Assembly: GCA_026119935.1 (NCBI GenBank)
Contig: JALRMH010000003.1
Coordinates: forward strand, 186,001 to 250,000
Origin: Endothia cerciana
Lineage: Eukaryota; Ascomycota; Sordariomycetes; Diaporthales; Cryphonectriaceae
Length of the DNA stretch: 64,000 nucleotides
Direction of reading: 5' to 3'
The notes under the pieces are model-generated. The model was not told the origin of the DNA. It saw only the letters and a list, made by a program, of their open reading frames with translations, and did no database searches. Positions within the stretch are counted from its first letter, which is position 1. Each line of letters opens with the position of its first letter. A program made the translations under genes and the position numbers. Below are positions 10,566 to 24,552 of this stretch, one piece after another.

Positions 10566-13108
10566 TCGTGTTGATGGTACGAGGGCAACCGCCAGTTCAG
10601 AATTCCAGTTCCAGAGGGCTGGGGCCCCCTGTGTGTACATCATAGTACAGTACACGGTAAGCCCCGAGGCTCGTGATTGTGGGTACTTCCCCAGACGCGG
10701 AACACACGCCGAGGGGCCAGGTCACCCCTCTCGTATCCATATTACCCTCTGTGGGGGGGGGGGGGTTTGGAAGGGGTGGTGTCAGCACCCCCCCCTGTCT
10801 GATTCCCAATTTCCAATTCTTACTTTTTTTTTGTTTCCTGTTCCCAGGTGTAGCTGCCACCGAACCTCGTACGGGCCACCAACAACATCTCACCACCAAT
10901 CCTCCTTTCCCGCCCGCCGCCAGCCCAGAAATAGGCTCGGCTCTCCTGCATCCTTCACACCCTCCGCCCCTTTACATAAAATTGGAATCGGCGGCGCCAT
11001 GGAACCTGTGCCGCCGTGATCATACATCTCGGCTGACCCTCCCTTTTTTTATTTATTTCTGGGAGTGTCAATTTCCCCTCCGCAGGATCCAAACCGCGAC
11101 AGGAGGTTACTTCTCACCTTTGCGTCTCCAGGAATACAACCTGGTGGATCGTTACGCAGTTTCGAGCCTCGACATTGCGCCGGACGCGTCGCCACCCAAG
11201 GAACCCAGGAATGGATGACGTATCGTCTGGTCTCCCGGTTGTCTGTGTACATGCAGCTTTTTCGACGTCGCAACAGCCGACGGGGGGCGGACCCCCCTTA
11301 CCTGTAACAGCCCGTTCATATCCATCAAACCCAGCTCTTTGCAGATCAACAGTGTACCGCACTTCGTTGGTCGGTATGTCCCGTACGTGTTCACGGGGCG
11401 GTGCACTGCCACGGCCTAGCTCAAATGAGGGCATGAGGCGGACAGTTTCAAAGTCCGTCCAACGGTGCTCCCTCCAGCCTGATTGGGTACTAACTGTAAC
11501 ACACACGCGCATCTATGGGCTGATTGGGATCACGATCGGATTGGCCTCCAGGGGTTCCAGGAGCCCAGGCTCACCAGGAGCACCGCCAACGAGGACAATG
11601 GCAGACCCACGTCGATGCGCATTCGATCCCACGGCCTGATTCTCCCCTCCCGCCAAGTCCCGGATGCCGGCTTCAATTCCCAACCTGACGATCGTGGCGG
11701 GATCCACAGCTGGATCGTTATGCTTATTGCCATTAGAGATTTAAGCTCCCGGCGTCGTCCCCACCTGGGTCGGGAATATCGGCATGCCCCTCCTACATTG
11801 GAAGCCCACTAGCAGTGGGCCACACAAAATCCGTGCACCCGCCGTTAGCAGTCGGCTGGATCTCGCGGCCGAGGAGGGGCAGGGAAATCTTGAATGGATG
11901 CGCTGCTTGAACGAGCCGTCTCGGTCCCGGATCTCTTTGCGGGCCGACGACAACTGTTTGGGTGTATACAGGGTGTGAGGCTCCCCGGAACCAGATGTCA
12001 GAATGGAATTCTGAACATAGTCCTGTCGAGAGGCTGGCCCAGTGCGATTCCCGACATGCCGGGGGCCACGTCGTGCATGAAAACCATCGCATCATCGCAA
12101 TATAACACCGCCCGGCACCTGTGAGGTAATAACCGCTGCTCTGATCATCGTCTGACGTCCCTGCGGCTCTGCCAAGTTCGTCGCTCCAGGATCTTCTGTG
12201 TTCAACCCTGTCGGAGCTGCTCAGATGATCGCGGAGCCTTGCCTGGGCGATCGGCGCCTGAATGTGAGGGGGCCCCTCTCGGGTACCTACCGGTGCGAAC
12301 TACTACCCAGCGTCTCTGGACACGCCCCAACACCTTTCTCCCCCGTCCCCGGCTGCAGCCTCCCCAAGGCTGGTATCCAAACAGCGTGTCCCATACCTCT
12401 CGTCGCACGAGAGTCCCCAGCCGTGACACCCGCAGACCCACCCGTTTGGGACCTAGCCGCCGCTGTGGTGTCCAATCCGCTCGTCTCTAGACCCGAGACC
12501 ACCGGTAGAAACGCGCGAGACCGTCGTACATAACCCCCCCTCGGGTGGTTGCTTGGAGATCCGGACACAAGATCAAGAAGAGCCGGCCTGACAAGAAGTA
12601 TCGGATTCCGCCGTGGCTACGTTGATATCTCCTGCAGAGTCCCAGCCGTGGACGTGTCCCCTCCATGGCCGATGACACCTCCGCTTGTGTATGCAGCAAG
12701 TCGAGCTGGATGGTGGATGTCAATGTGTCGTAGCCCACGGGAGGTAGGTAGGTGATCTTGAAGGCGAGCACAGCTGCGCCGCGCGGGGGGGGGGGGGGTG
12801 TGGTGGGTGGAAACACATCTGTAGCAGCAGGGGCCGCTATCGCGATGAACGTTCAAGAATGTTTGCTCGCGCTCTATATGCAATTAATAACGCCCTCTCC
12901 CCCCCCAAGGGGCGCCGTCCGAGAGCCATACATACATAGGTCAATAGCAGCGAGCCTCAAGGCCCTTCTTCAGAATATTCCAATACCAGGAACCCAAGCC
13001 CAATTTTTCTTATCCGTCTCGCCCGTCATTTGGTCGTACTGACCCGCCCCCCCCCCCCATGCGACCTCGACCGCCGACTCCGTCCGTATCCCACCGGCCC
13101 CGCCCTTT
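10062..13108. other. Intergenic 3 kb, no gene seen
   Basis: Upstream region of the GH72 gene and 3' flank of Bzz1. It contains a CCAG tetramer array near 10528-10565 and several long C or G runs (near 10750, 12787 and 13046). Open frames up to about 166 codons exist but show no domain, splicing or family resemblance. Confidence 0.5.
10528..10565. repeat. (CCAG)n tetramer
   Basis: About nine perfect CCAG units upstream of the GH72 gene. Confidence 0.85.
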
Positions 13109-15595
13109 TCAGACGGCCTGCACATAGCTAGCAGGCACGCTCCCCCTGACCCCGCCCTTCTCGACCTCCGCCCAGCCGTCCCCCGGGTCCTCCTTGACGA
13201 GCACGAACCGCTCGCCCTCGGCCATGCTGTGCTCGGCGTCGCTCTGCGCCGTGTAGTCGTACAGGGCCTCGACGTACTTCAGCTTCTTGGCGCCCCTCCT
13301 CGGCGCGACCGCCGGGCCCTTCTTCCGCACCGCGGGCGCGCCGCCGATCGACGAGCCGCTGTTGGAGTACGTGGAGCCCGGCCGGGCGGAGGCCGCGGTG
13401 CCGCCCGTGTGCTGGGGCGCGATGGCGGATGGCGGGAGGATCTCGAGGTAGGTGGCTGGGACCAGGCCCTCTTTGTAGCCGGCGCGGACCTTGACCCACC
13501 CGGATCCGGCTGTAGGACATGGCGGATATCAGTACGTGCCCACCCGGGCATTCGCGTCCGCCGGGACGTCAGGCGGGGCAACTTACAGTCGGGCTCCAGG
13601 ACAGCCACCTCCCTCCCCTCGGGTACACTGATCTCCCCATCCCCGTTCGCCTCAAACGTGTACATCACCTTGCCCTTCTGTTGCTCCGCCGCGCCACCCC
13701 CGGAGCCGTTCGGCGCGCTGCCGGGCAACTCGCTGATATATGCCGCAGGAGGCGGCGCTATTACGCGGTTCTTCCGTACGCTCCCGCTGATCGTGCTCGT
13801 CGGCCTCGTGCTCATCGGGATCTCAGGCGGGGTCTCCTCGGTGGGACTCATGACGCTCACCGCCGACCGGTTCGCGCTGGCGGCGTAGCCCGAGGAGGTG
13901 CTGTTCACGGTTGGGCTCCTCGAGAGCGCGGGCAGCTCCGCGACCTGGTCGCCGGCGAGGCGGGGCGTGAGCAGGGCGTTGGCGGCCTCCTGCCGCTGCT
14001 GCTTGAGCTTCTTGCGCTCCTCCTTGGAGGACTCGCCCGGGCACTCGGCGGGCACCTTCATCTCGCACTTGCTGTGGCACGTGTACCCGCAGTCGCGGCA
14101 GTCGAAGCCCTTTGCGGACAGGCCCCATATCCTCTCGCCGCAGAGGTCGCAGTTGGTGGGGATCTTGAACGTCTGGGACTTGAAGTTGTGGTTCTTGGCG
14201 CCGAGGGTCACGTCGCCCACCACGGAGGTGATGGTGGAGGTCTCGACCTCGGCGGTGACCTTCTTGCGGTCGAGGGCGTGCAGCTCCTCCTGTAGGGCGA
14301 ATATCGACGCCACCAGCGTCACCTCGTCCGTGTTGTCCGCGCCCTGCCGCACCTTCTGCTTCTTCGCCTGCGCCGACTCGACCTCCCTCCTCTTCTTGTC
14401 CACCTCCCTCCGCAGCTCGCCCAGCTGGCTCTTCGACTTGTTCAGCACGTTCCGCAGGTATACCTTGGCCGTCTCGTCCACCACCATGGTCGGCTCGTCG
14501 TGCCACACGGGGCTCGGCTCGAAGACCTTGTCCGGAGGGTCGCTGAAGGCGCCCATGTTGTGCCGGATGTACATCATCGAGTCGAGGTGCGGCTCGTTCC
14601 TCGAGATCTCGTGGGCCTGGTTCTCGATGAGCGAGCAGCTCGACCGCAGCATGCCCAGCTCCAGCTGCGAGGCCAGGGTCCACAGCCCGTTCAGCTTCAG
14701 CACCCGGGACTCGTTGAGGTCCTGCAGGCTGTTCATGAGCTCCGGGAGGTACTCGTGGTAGTACATGGCCTTCTGCCTGTTCGTGACGTTGATCGCGATC
14801 AGGTACGAGTTCTTGACGTTGTTCATCTCGATGATCTGCTGCTGGTACGCGCTCTGGGCCTTGGCCTTGTCGAAGGACGACTCGGACTTCTTGCGCTTGC
14901 TCTCCACCTCCTGGCACACGGCATCGTACTTGGCCTTGGTCTTGCGCAGCTCGCCGTACGAGGACTCCCTCTCCTTCTCCAGCCTGTCGGCGTACTCGAG
15001 GTGGCGCTTCCGCAGCTCGTCGAAGCGGCCCGCGAGGATCTTGACGGGCTCGGCGACCTTGGTGATCAGGTCGTTGGCGTAGCTGTCGTGCTCGCGGGCG
15101 CGGCTCTCGAGGGTGGTCAGCTGGGTCGTCCATGTCGTGACGGAGGCGCTGTGATATCAAACCCGCAATGTCAGCTCGTGATCCGTGCAACCCGGCGCGC
15201 GCGCGCCCCCCCCCCCACCCTCCCCCTTTTCCGACACGATGGGCTCACCTCTCCAGCGAGCCGGGCGTCATGGTAGGCGTGTCGCCGACGCCTAGCCCGG
15301 GGGACCTCTTTGCCTTCTTCTCGAAGTACTTGCCGGCCAGGGCCTTGAGCTGCTTCGCGTAGTCCTTCTCGATGGCGCTGCGCTCGCGGTAGAAGCCCTG
15401 GATGTCGTCTAGCCACGCTATGCCGTTGGCGGCCCAGACGTTCGCGGGTCTGAAGCCATCCTGTTGCTCGCCCGGTCAGTATCGGATGGTAGGGTGTCCT
15501 CTCCAGTCCTCTCCTCGCCTCCTGGCTTCCGTCTGATGTATGCGGCGCACCTTCAGCTCCGCGCCGAAGGTCGGCGCGGCCTCCACATCAGCCAT
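13109..15595 (-). CDS. bzz1: Bzz1-like F-BAR/C1/SH3 actin-endocytosis adaptor
   Basis: Membrane-curvature adaptor that recruits actin-nucleation factors (Las17/WASP) to endocytic patches. Four exons: 15551-15595, 15249-15460, 13587-15148 and 13109-13509, giving 739 residues. Introns of 90, 100 and 77 bp all have GT-AG ends, and phases agree throughout. The F-BAR domain spans about residues 8-290 (ANVWAANGIAWLDDIQGFYRE, then coiled coil). A C1 zinc-binding domain is at about 406-456 (HNFKSQTFKIPTNCDLCGERIWG, with the CRDCGYTCHSKC ligands). A Ser/Thr-rich linker leads to SH3-1 at about 575-630, which spans the last intron, and SH3-2 at about 682-739 (ALYDYTAQSDAEHSM). This order is diagnostic for Bzz1. 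The start codon lies in a short 15-codon first exon (MADVEAAPTFGAELK). Confidence 0.93.
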
Positions 15596-17116
15596 GGTCC
15601 GTCTGGAAACGTGGTCTTGGAGCAGTGATCATGCAAGCAAGCCTCGCCCCCCCCCAAGAACCCAGAACTGGCGTTATGTGTCTGTCGTTCTCGCGGGGCA
15701 GGAGGTATCTCTCGATCCGTGGCGAGCCTCGGAGCTCTCTGTGGGTGCGCGGGTGGGTGGCTCGACCGGGACGAGGCGGCGTGAGGATGGCGCAGTTGGT
15801 TGCGGGTGGTGAGCAGCAGCGGTCGGGTGCCCCTCCAACGGTGAGCAGGGATGTAGGTTAATTTACGACCGGGCGGAGGATTTACGATGGATCAGATCGA
15901 GAAACTGACGACCGGCCGGGCTGGACTGCGTCGGGGTCGTGGGAAAAGGTGCGGTATCGGGGACGAGTCCCAGCTCGCGACAGACTGGAGTAAGAGACAC
16001 ACACGACACCGAAAAAAAAACAACGAATTGTTCCCATGTAACGTACGATGACACGATGATATGTACGGAGGGCGGAGTGTAACGTGATGTTTACCTGTGT
16101 GCGTGTTTCCGGGGACAGGGAGAGAAAAGAGGTTCAGTTCAGGCCAGGCCCGACAAGCTTCGTCATTTGCCATGCGAGTCGTGGTCCGGGGGGGGGGGGG
16201 GGACGCACTGGGCAGCTACCAGAGAGGATCATGGATGGGGCTGGCAGCCGGGAGATGTAGATGCCAAGCCACAGCCTTGCTCGTCATATGTACTGTATGT
16301 GCACGACCCTGGGTATCGAACCGGCCCATTCTGGAACTGACGCGCTCTGGAGGACGCTTTATCTTGCCCGGTACAGGTCGAACTGGGCTGAGCTGAGCTG
16401 AGCTGACAGCCCTGGAAAGTACCAGCACCACCGGTTTGGGCGCGAATAGACACCGACACCAAGGAGAGACCCCTTGCAACCCCTTTGTTCATGGCCTCAA
16501 GGACCCGTGTGTGTATGGCGTCTCCGTGCAGGTCTGACAGGCGCAGGAGAGGAAGGACATGTATTTCCGGGAAGAGAGGATATGGCAACGACTGGGCAAT
16601 GAATTGGCCTGCAGTCGAGATGCGAAGGGTGGGGGGAAGACGGTTAGTAACAACCCTCCTGAGAACCCATCATTGAAGGAGGTGAGAGAGGGCCTATCCC
16701 CACTGGAAGGGCTGCTATACAAGCCCCATACATACTGTACACGGTACTGCGATGGTAGTACGGGAGCCCCTGTAGGGCTAGGTCTGGCCAGGAGGCTTGG
16801 GGTGCTAGGCTGCCACAGGTAGCTTTGTGCCTACCTCCCGTGCCGCCTGCCCCACCACCTGTCAGCTTTTGGGACCTGCACCCTTCACCTGCAACAGCAA
16901 AGACCCCCCCCCCCAACCCCACCATCGACCTCATCTCAAAAACCGTCAACATACGAACTGCTGTGGCATCGCAACCAGCATCCCCTCCTTTCCTCTCCTC
17001 CTCTCAGTTCTTCTTACTCACCGCCGTCTCACCCTCCTCTCCTCACCTCCTCATCTTGGCCCCCCACCCCCCCAAGCCGCCTGTGTGTCCGTGATACCGT
17101 CGCCACCAGCTTCACG
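15596..17116. other. Divergent promoter region, Bzz1 / Dbp5
   Basis: About 1.5 kb between two divergent start codons. It has G and C runs (near 16189 and 16907) and a CT-rich stretch just before Dbp5 that suits a fungal promoter. No further gene is seen. Confidence 0.5.
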
Positions 17117-18657
17117 ATGGCTGAACCCAGCGACTCGGGCCTGGCTGAGCCCTCATACGACGTCCAGGTCACCCTCTCCGACCTGATCGACACCGACAAC
17201 CCCCTCGCCTCCGCCAAGGAGTTCAAGGACCTCAACCTGTTCGCATGATCCAGTCCTGGCTTCCTTCTGTCCCTGCGCGGCACGGTGCTGACCGACCTTG
17301 AACCAGGGCTGAGGGCATCTACCAGGGCCTGCTCGCCATGAACTTCAAGAAGCCCTCCAAGGTCCAGGAGAAGGCCCTGCCCCTCCTCCTGGCCAACCCC
17401 CCCCGCAACATGATTGCCCAGTCGCAGTCTGGCACCGGAAAGACCGCCGCGTTCGTTATCGCCGTTCTGTCGCGCGTTGATTACACCAAGCCCTACCAGC
17501 CTCAGGCACTCATCCTCGCCCCCACCCGTGAGCTCGCCCGCCAGATCCAGGGCGTCGTCAGGTCTGTCGGCCAGTTCCTCCCCGACCTGGTTGTCGAGGC
17601 TGCCATCCCTGGCGGCATCGACCGTGCCACGGGCGTCAAGGGCTCCGTCGTCGTCGGCACCCCGGGCACCGTCATGGACTCCATCAAGCGCCGCCAGTTC
17701 GATACCAGGGAGCTCAGGATCCTCGTCGTCGATGAGGCCGACAACATGCTTGACCAGTCAGGCCTCGGCGACCAGGCCATCAAGGTCAAGAAGTACGTCC
17801 CGCCCGTCCCGCCCGTGGCGGCCACGGTGATGTCACGTGCACGCAGCGCAGCGCAGCTCGGCTGACCGTGGGACAGCATGCTCCCCAAGAACATCCAGAT
17901 CCTCCTCTTCTCTGCCACCTTTCCCGACAAGGTCGGCGCCTACGCCCAGAAGTTTGCACCTAACGCCCATTCTATGATGCTGCAGCGCCAGAACCTCACG
18001 GTGAAGGGCATCTCCCAGATGTACATGGACTGTCCCAGCGAGCCCGACAAGTATGATATCCTCGTCAAGCTCTACAGCCTGATGACCATCGGCTCCTCTG
18101 TCATCTTCGTCAAGACCCGCGACTCCGCCAGCATCATCGAGCAGCGCATGGTCGGCGACGGCCACCAGGTCTCTGCCCTGCACGGTGCCTTCGACGGCAA
18201 CGACCGCGATCGCCTGCTGGAGGACTTCCGTGCCGGCCGGTCCAAGGTCCTCATCACGACCAACGTCATGGCCCGTGGCATCGACGTCTCCAGCGTCTCC
18301 ATGGTCATCAACTACGACATCCCCATGAAGGGCCCCCGCGACGCAGAGCCCGACCCGGAGACCTACCTGCACCGCATCGGCCGCACGGGGCGTTTCGGCC
18401 GCGTCGGCGTGTCCATCAGTTTCGTGTCGGACAAGAAGAGCTTCAGCGCCCTGGCCGCCATCGCCGAGGAGTACAACATCGACCTCGTCCAGCTGACCCC
18501 TGACGACTGGGACCGCACCGAGCGGAAGATCCAGGACGTGATCAAGTCTACCCGCGCCGAGCCGGGATACCGTCCCGAGGGGACAAAGGACGACCCAAAG
18601 GCCGCACCTCAGCAGGAGGCCCCGGCCCCGGCCCCCGCCCCCGCCGCGTCGAACTAG
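17117..18657 (+). CDS. dbp5: DEAD-box RNA helicase Dbp5 (mRNA export)
   Basis: ATP-dependent RNA helicase that remodels mRNPs at the cytoplasmic face of the nuclear pore, activated by Gle1. Three exons: 17117-17238, 17307-17792 and 17877-18657; 462 residues. Motif I is SQSGTGKT, Ia PTRELARQI, Ib-like VGTPGTV, II VDEADNML, III LLFSATFPD, IV VIFVKTR, V TTNVMARGIDV and VI HRIGRTGRFG. The upstream signature MNFKKPSKVQEKALP, the DNMLDQSG segment and the GIDV-to-HRIG spacing match Dbp5 rather than eIF4A. Intron 1 (68 bp) uses a weak GTTCGC donor but has a good GCTGACC branch point, and it restores frame exactly. Intron 2 (84 bp) uses GTACGT. The C-terminal Pro/Ala-rich tail is a lineage extension. 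Confidence 0.95.
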
Positions 18658-21468
18658 GGATTCCACCAGCGGTTGGCGGGTTGGCCCTAGGTTGACGGAC
18701 TGCCCGGTCGTCCCGCGCCATGTCCGAAGGAGGTTCAGCTCTCAAGGCCAGTGTGGGCCTGACCGCCTGTACCAGGGGTCGGAGGGGGGACTTTTCCCCC
18801 TCAGGGAAGATGGAGGACGAAACAGCCTGATAGCCTGTTATCCCGCCACCAGGGGGGAGGCTGTCCCGCTGCTGTGACCTATGGTTTTTTTTTTTCTTTC
18901 TTTTTCTTTCTTGTTGGCCGGGAGGAAGGCGTGGGAGCGGTCGCCTGTTTTCACCCCCGGGCAATCTGCTGCGGATATGATGACGGTGAAGGGTCTTTTA
19001 GACAGAGATGGCATTACGATTCCCCCAAAAGCAATGACATGACCAGCCTGAGCTTCCCAAGATCTTGGACCTGGCCGCTGTCGCGCCGGCGTCATCTCCT
19101 TTGCCGCCGACGACAACCCAGCAGCGCACAGTACCCCTTATCACGGCCTTGTGACATGGTAGGTTTTGTTTCACCCACCGGGTCAGAGCTTCTCGAACAC
19201 CGTTCCTCAGGTGCCCCTCTCCGAGTGGCCCCCCCCCCCCCTTAGAAGTTCAGACCTTTCTCCCAATGTTGGGCCACCCCGTCGGCACGGCGCTACCTTA
19301 TACAAGACCCCGGCGCCTTCATTGGACTCATAACATGACCAACAGCGGTCCGCTTTCCTGCTAGAATCATACCATGTACGTCCCAAGATGACGGGTGGGC
19401 CCCCCCCTTGGCTCCCCTCAAGGCAAGTTCGCGACGCCGACCCGTGGATCCTACCCTGCATACAATGTCAGAGGTCCACACAGGAACGGCCGGCTCGAGT
19501 CGATTGGCCCGTTGGGTTCCGTCGAATCCAGGTTTGGCGCCGGGCGGGGCATGCGCAAGCCCGATTTAGCCGCCTGGTGGACAGATGTAAGCGCGCGGGC
19601 TGGCATGGATGGCATGGGATGGCATGGGATGACATGCACGCCTCATGCACATCAGTTCAGCAATCTTTCTCACAGCCCCCCCGTCCGTAAGCCCGTCTTT
19701 TTCTAGAGTGCATGAGCACGGCCTCGATCGCTCAGATGTATGTCCGTATGTGCCTGTCCGCACCGGATCGCTTCGAATCATCACCCCAGCATGATGAAGC
19801 AGACCTCTGGGGGTGGGGGGGGGGGGTTAGAGAGAGAGAGAGCCCATCGGGGACTCGGGATCACGGACAGCCGTAGCCTCCAGGAGCACCGGGCTGCGCC
19901 GCGGCGGCACGTCGGATTGGGGGCTTTCTCGGCCGGTGCCTCGACGTGCGGTATGGTGCCTGGGCGATGCTTGAGCCCCGCTGCGACTCTGGGGCCGACC
20001 GTACGGGTGGCCCCATATCGATCGCGGAAGACTCTGTGGTGTGTAAACGATCCTTCCCGCCGCCCCTCGCCTCACGTCACTGCAGGTCTGCACATGTGCG
20101 ACCCCCAAAATAGCCTGGGTCGCCCAACCAGGGGGCTTGTCAGGTGGCCTCATCGAGGGCTCAGCCGCCGATTGGGGTGCCTAACACACCAGTAGTAAAG
20201 TAGGTGGTGTGGGGGTGGGAACGTATGGACCTATGTCGACCATCTAGATCCCGCGGTGGACCGCCATCGAGGAGACAGACCACACCCCCCCCCCCTTCCC
20301 ACCCTGGGCCCTGCTTCTCCACGGTGCAGTATTCTCCGAGGGGCTGCTACCCGCCGGCGAATGCTGAATCTCGACATGACGCACGCAGGCGGCTCTGATA
20401 TCCTCTGGATTGGGTGGTATGCACCCCTCGAGATGGTGTGACACAGCCCGGAGACGGCTTCACGACGAGAGAGCCAAGGCCGGGCTGCGGCTCACGGGAG
20501 TCGCAGTCGGTGGGACGTCACCCTTCTTCTTGCTCAGAGTACCGAGTAATCATCGGGTTCTTCTGAGGTCGCGTGTGGGTTGGCACGCCTGGGGATGGGT
20601 CCTCCGCCCTGGCCTCCTAAATGCGGGCCTCGACAGCGACCATATGGATGTGTGCTGGCCCAGAACTTCCGTCCTCAGTCTATCCTGCTCAGCCCTTCCG
20701 CTGCCATCTTCTATCTTTTTTCTCTGTTGCCTCCTTTACTTCCCCTGTCTCCCCTTCGTCAGTCTCCGGTTGGGTCTTCCTCGACACCGTCGCCGGGTAG
20801 CCAATTTTTCCTCTTTTTTTTTTTTTTTTTTTTTTCTTCTTCTTTCTTTCTCCTTCCCCCTTCTCCCTTTTCCTCTTTTGTTGTTTACCTTCTAATCTTG
20901 AGCGTCGACTATCTTGCTTCTTATTCCGGTACCGTGTTGTAGGGACAGGCCTCAGGTCGACCTCCTCCCCTGTTGTCTCTTCTGGATAAACCTCACGACT
21001 CCTGTCTCCTATGTCGCCCTCCTTCCCTTCTCAGTCATCTCTTGTAATTCTACTTGTATTGGGTCTCCTGTTTCGCCTCCCTTAGAGATGCTGAGATGCC
21101 GGCCATCTCCTATAACCCGAGCTCCTCGTTCATAGGTCAGTTGCCTCCTCTCATACGCGCCCCCGCCCCCCCCCCCCCCTTCGTCCTGCCCGCACTCTCC
21201 CCCGTGGGCATCCATCCATACGCCGTGTTGGCAGGGCCTTTTGCCTATCTGGGGCCCCAGGCGGCAACAGTTCGCCTCCAGCTGCAAGGCAAGGGGCGCA
21301 GTCGTCCACGCCCTCCCTCATCATAGGCTTCCACGGTTGATGAGAGGGATGGATGGTGTCAGGGAGCGATGGCTCCAGCACGTGGTCATGGACAGTCATA
21401 TCACCACTCAACAGGCCAAGGCACCCATGGGACTGACACGCGGCCTGTCCTTGCCGGCGAACAGATAG
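18658..21468. other. Intergenic 2.8 kb, no gene seen
   Basis: Contains G/C runs (near 19231, 19816, 20286 and 21167), a short (ATGGC)-like tandem near 19605-19630 and a T tract of about 23 nt near 20813-20835. No recognisable coding region is seen. Confidence 0.5.
20813..20835. repeat. poly(T) tract
   Basis: An uninterrupted T run of about 23 nt followed by pyrimidine-rich sequence, about 650 bp upstream of the CFEM-like gene. Confidence 0.8.
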
Positions 21469-23118
21469 ATGTTCTTCCCCCTCAGCATGGCAGCGCGGGG
21501 GTTGGAGAGGCTGCTGCTGCTGCTATGGCTCACGGTTAACACCACGGCGGTCCTCGCATCACCCACGCGGACGGCCGGGTCCAGGTCGACGGTGACCTCG
21601 TCCACGGCCTCCTCGACCATCACCCTCTCGTCCGGCATCACCAACTTCATCCCCTCTTGCGCGCTTTCATGCTTCGAGTCCTTTGTTGCGGAGAACTTCA
21701 ACACGAGCGTCTGCGGTACCTCGCCCTCGCTAGGATGCCTGTGCCGGCAGACGGGCTCGTCGGGATATACGATAGGGGAGGGCGCGACGGAGTGTATAGT
21801 CGCGGAGGATGACATCAATAAGTGTCACGGGATGGATACCGGATGTGAGCCTGAAGCCCTCTACGCCCTCTGCGCCCTCTGCCGCCTCTGCGCCCTGCAG
21901 CACCTTCTGACACGAGTTTCCCGTGGTTGTGGGACCGAGACTGACCGCCTTGACAGCCTCGACAGTAACAGCAGCATATGGCATGTGCAACAACCAGACC
22001 GGCGCAGCACCAGAGACGCACGCGACATTAATAGCCACCCTAATCGTCAATTCAGGCTCCATCGTCGTGGCCCACCCCACGCCGACACCGACAGCCAGCT
22101 CAGCCCACACCTCAACATCGGTGCCCGCCACGCCGACGCCGACGTCGACATCGACGCCGACGCTGGCCTCGGGCACGGCCGCCGGCATGCTCCCGCCGGC
22201 CTCGAGCACCGCGAACGCGACGGCGCCGGCGGACACCGGCTTCTCGAAGCTGAGCGGCGCACAGGTCGCGGGCATCACGAGTGGGTGCGTGGCAGCGGTG
22301 GTCGCGGCGTCCCTTCTCGCGATGCTCGTCTACGTCCGGAGGCGGAAGGGCTTCGCGCGGATGAGGGACTCGTGGAGCGAGAAGCGGATCCAGGGGAGCC
22401 CGAGCTCCCTGCCCATCTCGGCGCCGAGGTACCAGGAGCCCAAGGTCATGTCCTTCACGCGGGCGCTGGCGAAACAGAGCAGGAGGTCCAGCCGGGGCGG
22501 CGACCGGCCCGGGACTATCGGGCTGGCAATAGGGGCCGAGGGCGCCGGTGTGGCCGGAGCAGCGGGGGCGTCCGGGACCGGCGTTGCAACGCAGAGCAAT
22601 GAGAGGAGGCCGGACGAGAGGCTCGTAGCCCGGAACGTCCCTCCTTCTCTACCTGGAGGAGGACCCGGCGGCCTAACACCGCCGGTACCCCCGGTGTCCC
22701 CGCGCCGCGCGGTAAACAGTTTCAAATTCTTCCCCGAGAACTCGCCCGACCCCCCGCAGCACTCCCAGGCGCCGGCCTTCCGAACCCTCAACCACCCCGC
22801 CAACAAGCCGAACCTCGCGATCGCCATCCCGCCGCGCCGCTCGCAGCGGATGAGCACGCTCTTCCACGGCGGCCGCGACTCCATAGTCACCGAGTTTGCA
22901 GAGGACGGCGAGGACTCCGCGACCGGCCCCGGGTCCGCGAAGATCTGGCGCCGGCCGAGCACGGACCCGCAGTCCGCGGCGACGTACTACGTCGCCGACA
23001 GGTGGGGGAACTGGGTCCTCCACGGGACGTCAAACCCGGACCCGGCTGAGCTGCACACGCCGGGACGGATCGCCGAGCTCGCGACGCCGATCAGCAAGAC
23101 GGCAGAGGAGAGGGAGGC

Positions 23119-23156
<38 letters not shown>

Positions 23157-24520
23157 GGCCGAGGCCTGAGGTAGACACCCAGGTGCAGGAGAGCGACGCC
23201 GTCCGCGCCGCGCTGACCCACCTCTCGTCCCCGACCATCCCCGAGGCCGTGGCGCTGGGCATCCCGCGGCAGGAGGGCAGCCGCAGCCGCCGCACGCCGG
23301 GGCGGTCCACGATCAGGCTCGTCACGCCTGACAGCGGGCGGCTGCCTGTGAACTCTCGCTCGCGCGGGAGCGGCCTGTACTCGAGTTACCACCCCACCAG
23401 CTCCGCCAGGCCGGCCGCGGAGGCCCCCCTGCCGAGCAGCGAGGAGACGCTGGGCGCGGAGGCGATGTATGCGGGCCGCGGTGGCCCGCGGAGGCGGCCC
23501 GGGAGTGATGCCGCGACAGGCCCGGGGGCGGGGAGACCCGCGGCCAGGCGCCAGTCGACACGCGACTCGGCGACGACGATCATGTCCACGGACAGCGACT
23601 CGACGACGATCGCGGACTCGCCGGTCGAAGGGCTGAACGCGGCGCTGGACGAGTTCCCGCTGCCGGAGAGGCTCTCGATCCCGCCCGAGAAGAAGATGAA
23701 GAAGAAGGAGGACAAGACGGGGAGCGTGCCGCCTGTCGCGGAATCCTCGGTGCGGTACCCCGACATCCCGAGGGCGCAGAGCGTTAACCTGCGGGAGAGC
23801 CCCGGCCGGGCACCACAGGGCAGGAGGCCCACGAACCCCGCGCCCGCGAGGGCGAAGGGCGATGTCGCGGCGGCCGCGGCCGCGGAGCCGAGCTACGGAC
23901 AGATTCCGAGCCAGCGCCCCGACCCGGCACACCACCAGAGGAGGGGGAGGGAGGGGGAGGGGAGCAACCCGAACCCGCCGGACCGGCACCCCGGCGCGGT
24001 CCGGAGCGGGTCGCCCAACGTGCCCGGTGCGGCCGACATCATCTCTGTGCCGAAGCGGCGCGGTGCCGGCACGGACCGGGCGGGCCTGCCGTCGCAAGCC
24101 CGACAGGAGTCGAGGTCCGGGTCGGCGGGTGTGCCTGATGCGTACAGCGACCGCTCGCGGACGGGGCCAGGCCGGCCCCCGCTCCAGCCCCTGCCAGCGC
24201 AATCCCAACCAACGACGCGGCAGCAGCAGACCACCCCGTCCCCACCGCAGGCCTTTCTCCCCCCCCCGCCCTCGGTCTCGGACGCCCGGTACGGCAGTGC
24301 CATCGTCTCCCCGGACTCGCGGTACGACGACACCGGCGGGGCCCCAAGCCCAACCCTGAGCAGTGCGCTGCTCGCGAAGAGGCTAGGCGCGGAGAAGGCC
24401 GTCAAGTTCCAGATCGAGGGGGAGAGGATGGCGCGGGCGCAGGGGAGGAGGTGGGCAAGACAGGACCCGGCGCCGCCTGGGGGCGGTGACGGGGTGGTGG
24501 GGCGGAGCGCTATACAGCGA

Positions 24521-24552
<32 letters not shown>

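Noticed and set aside
23030..24208. 392-codon minus-strand open frame
   Set aside because: Shadow of the CFEM-like protein's tail; Arg-rich, no start context or domain.
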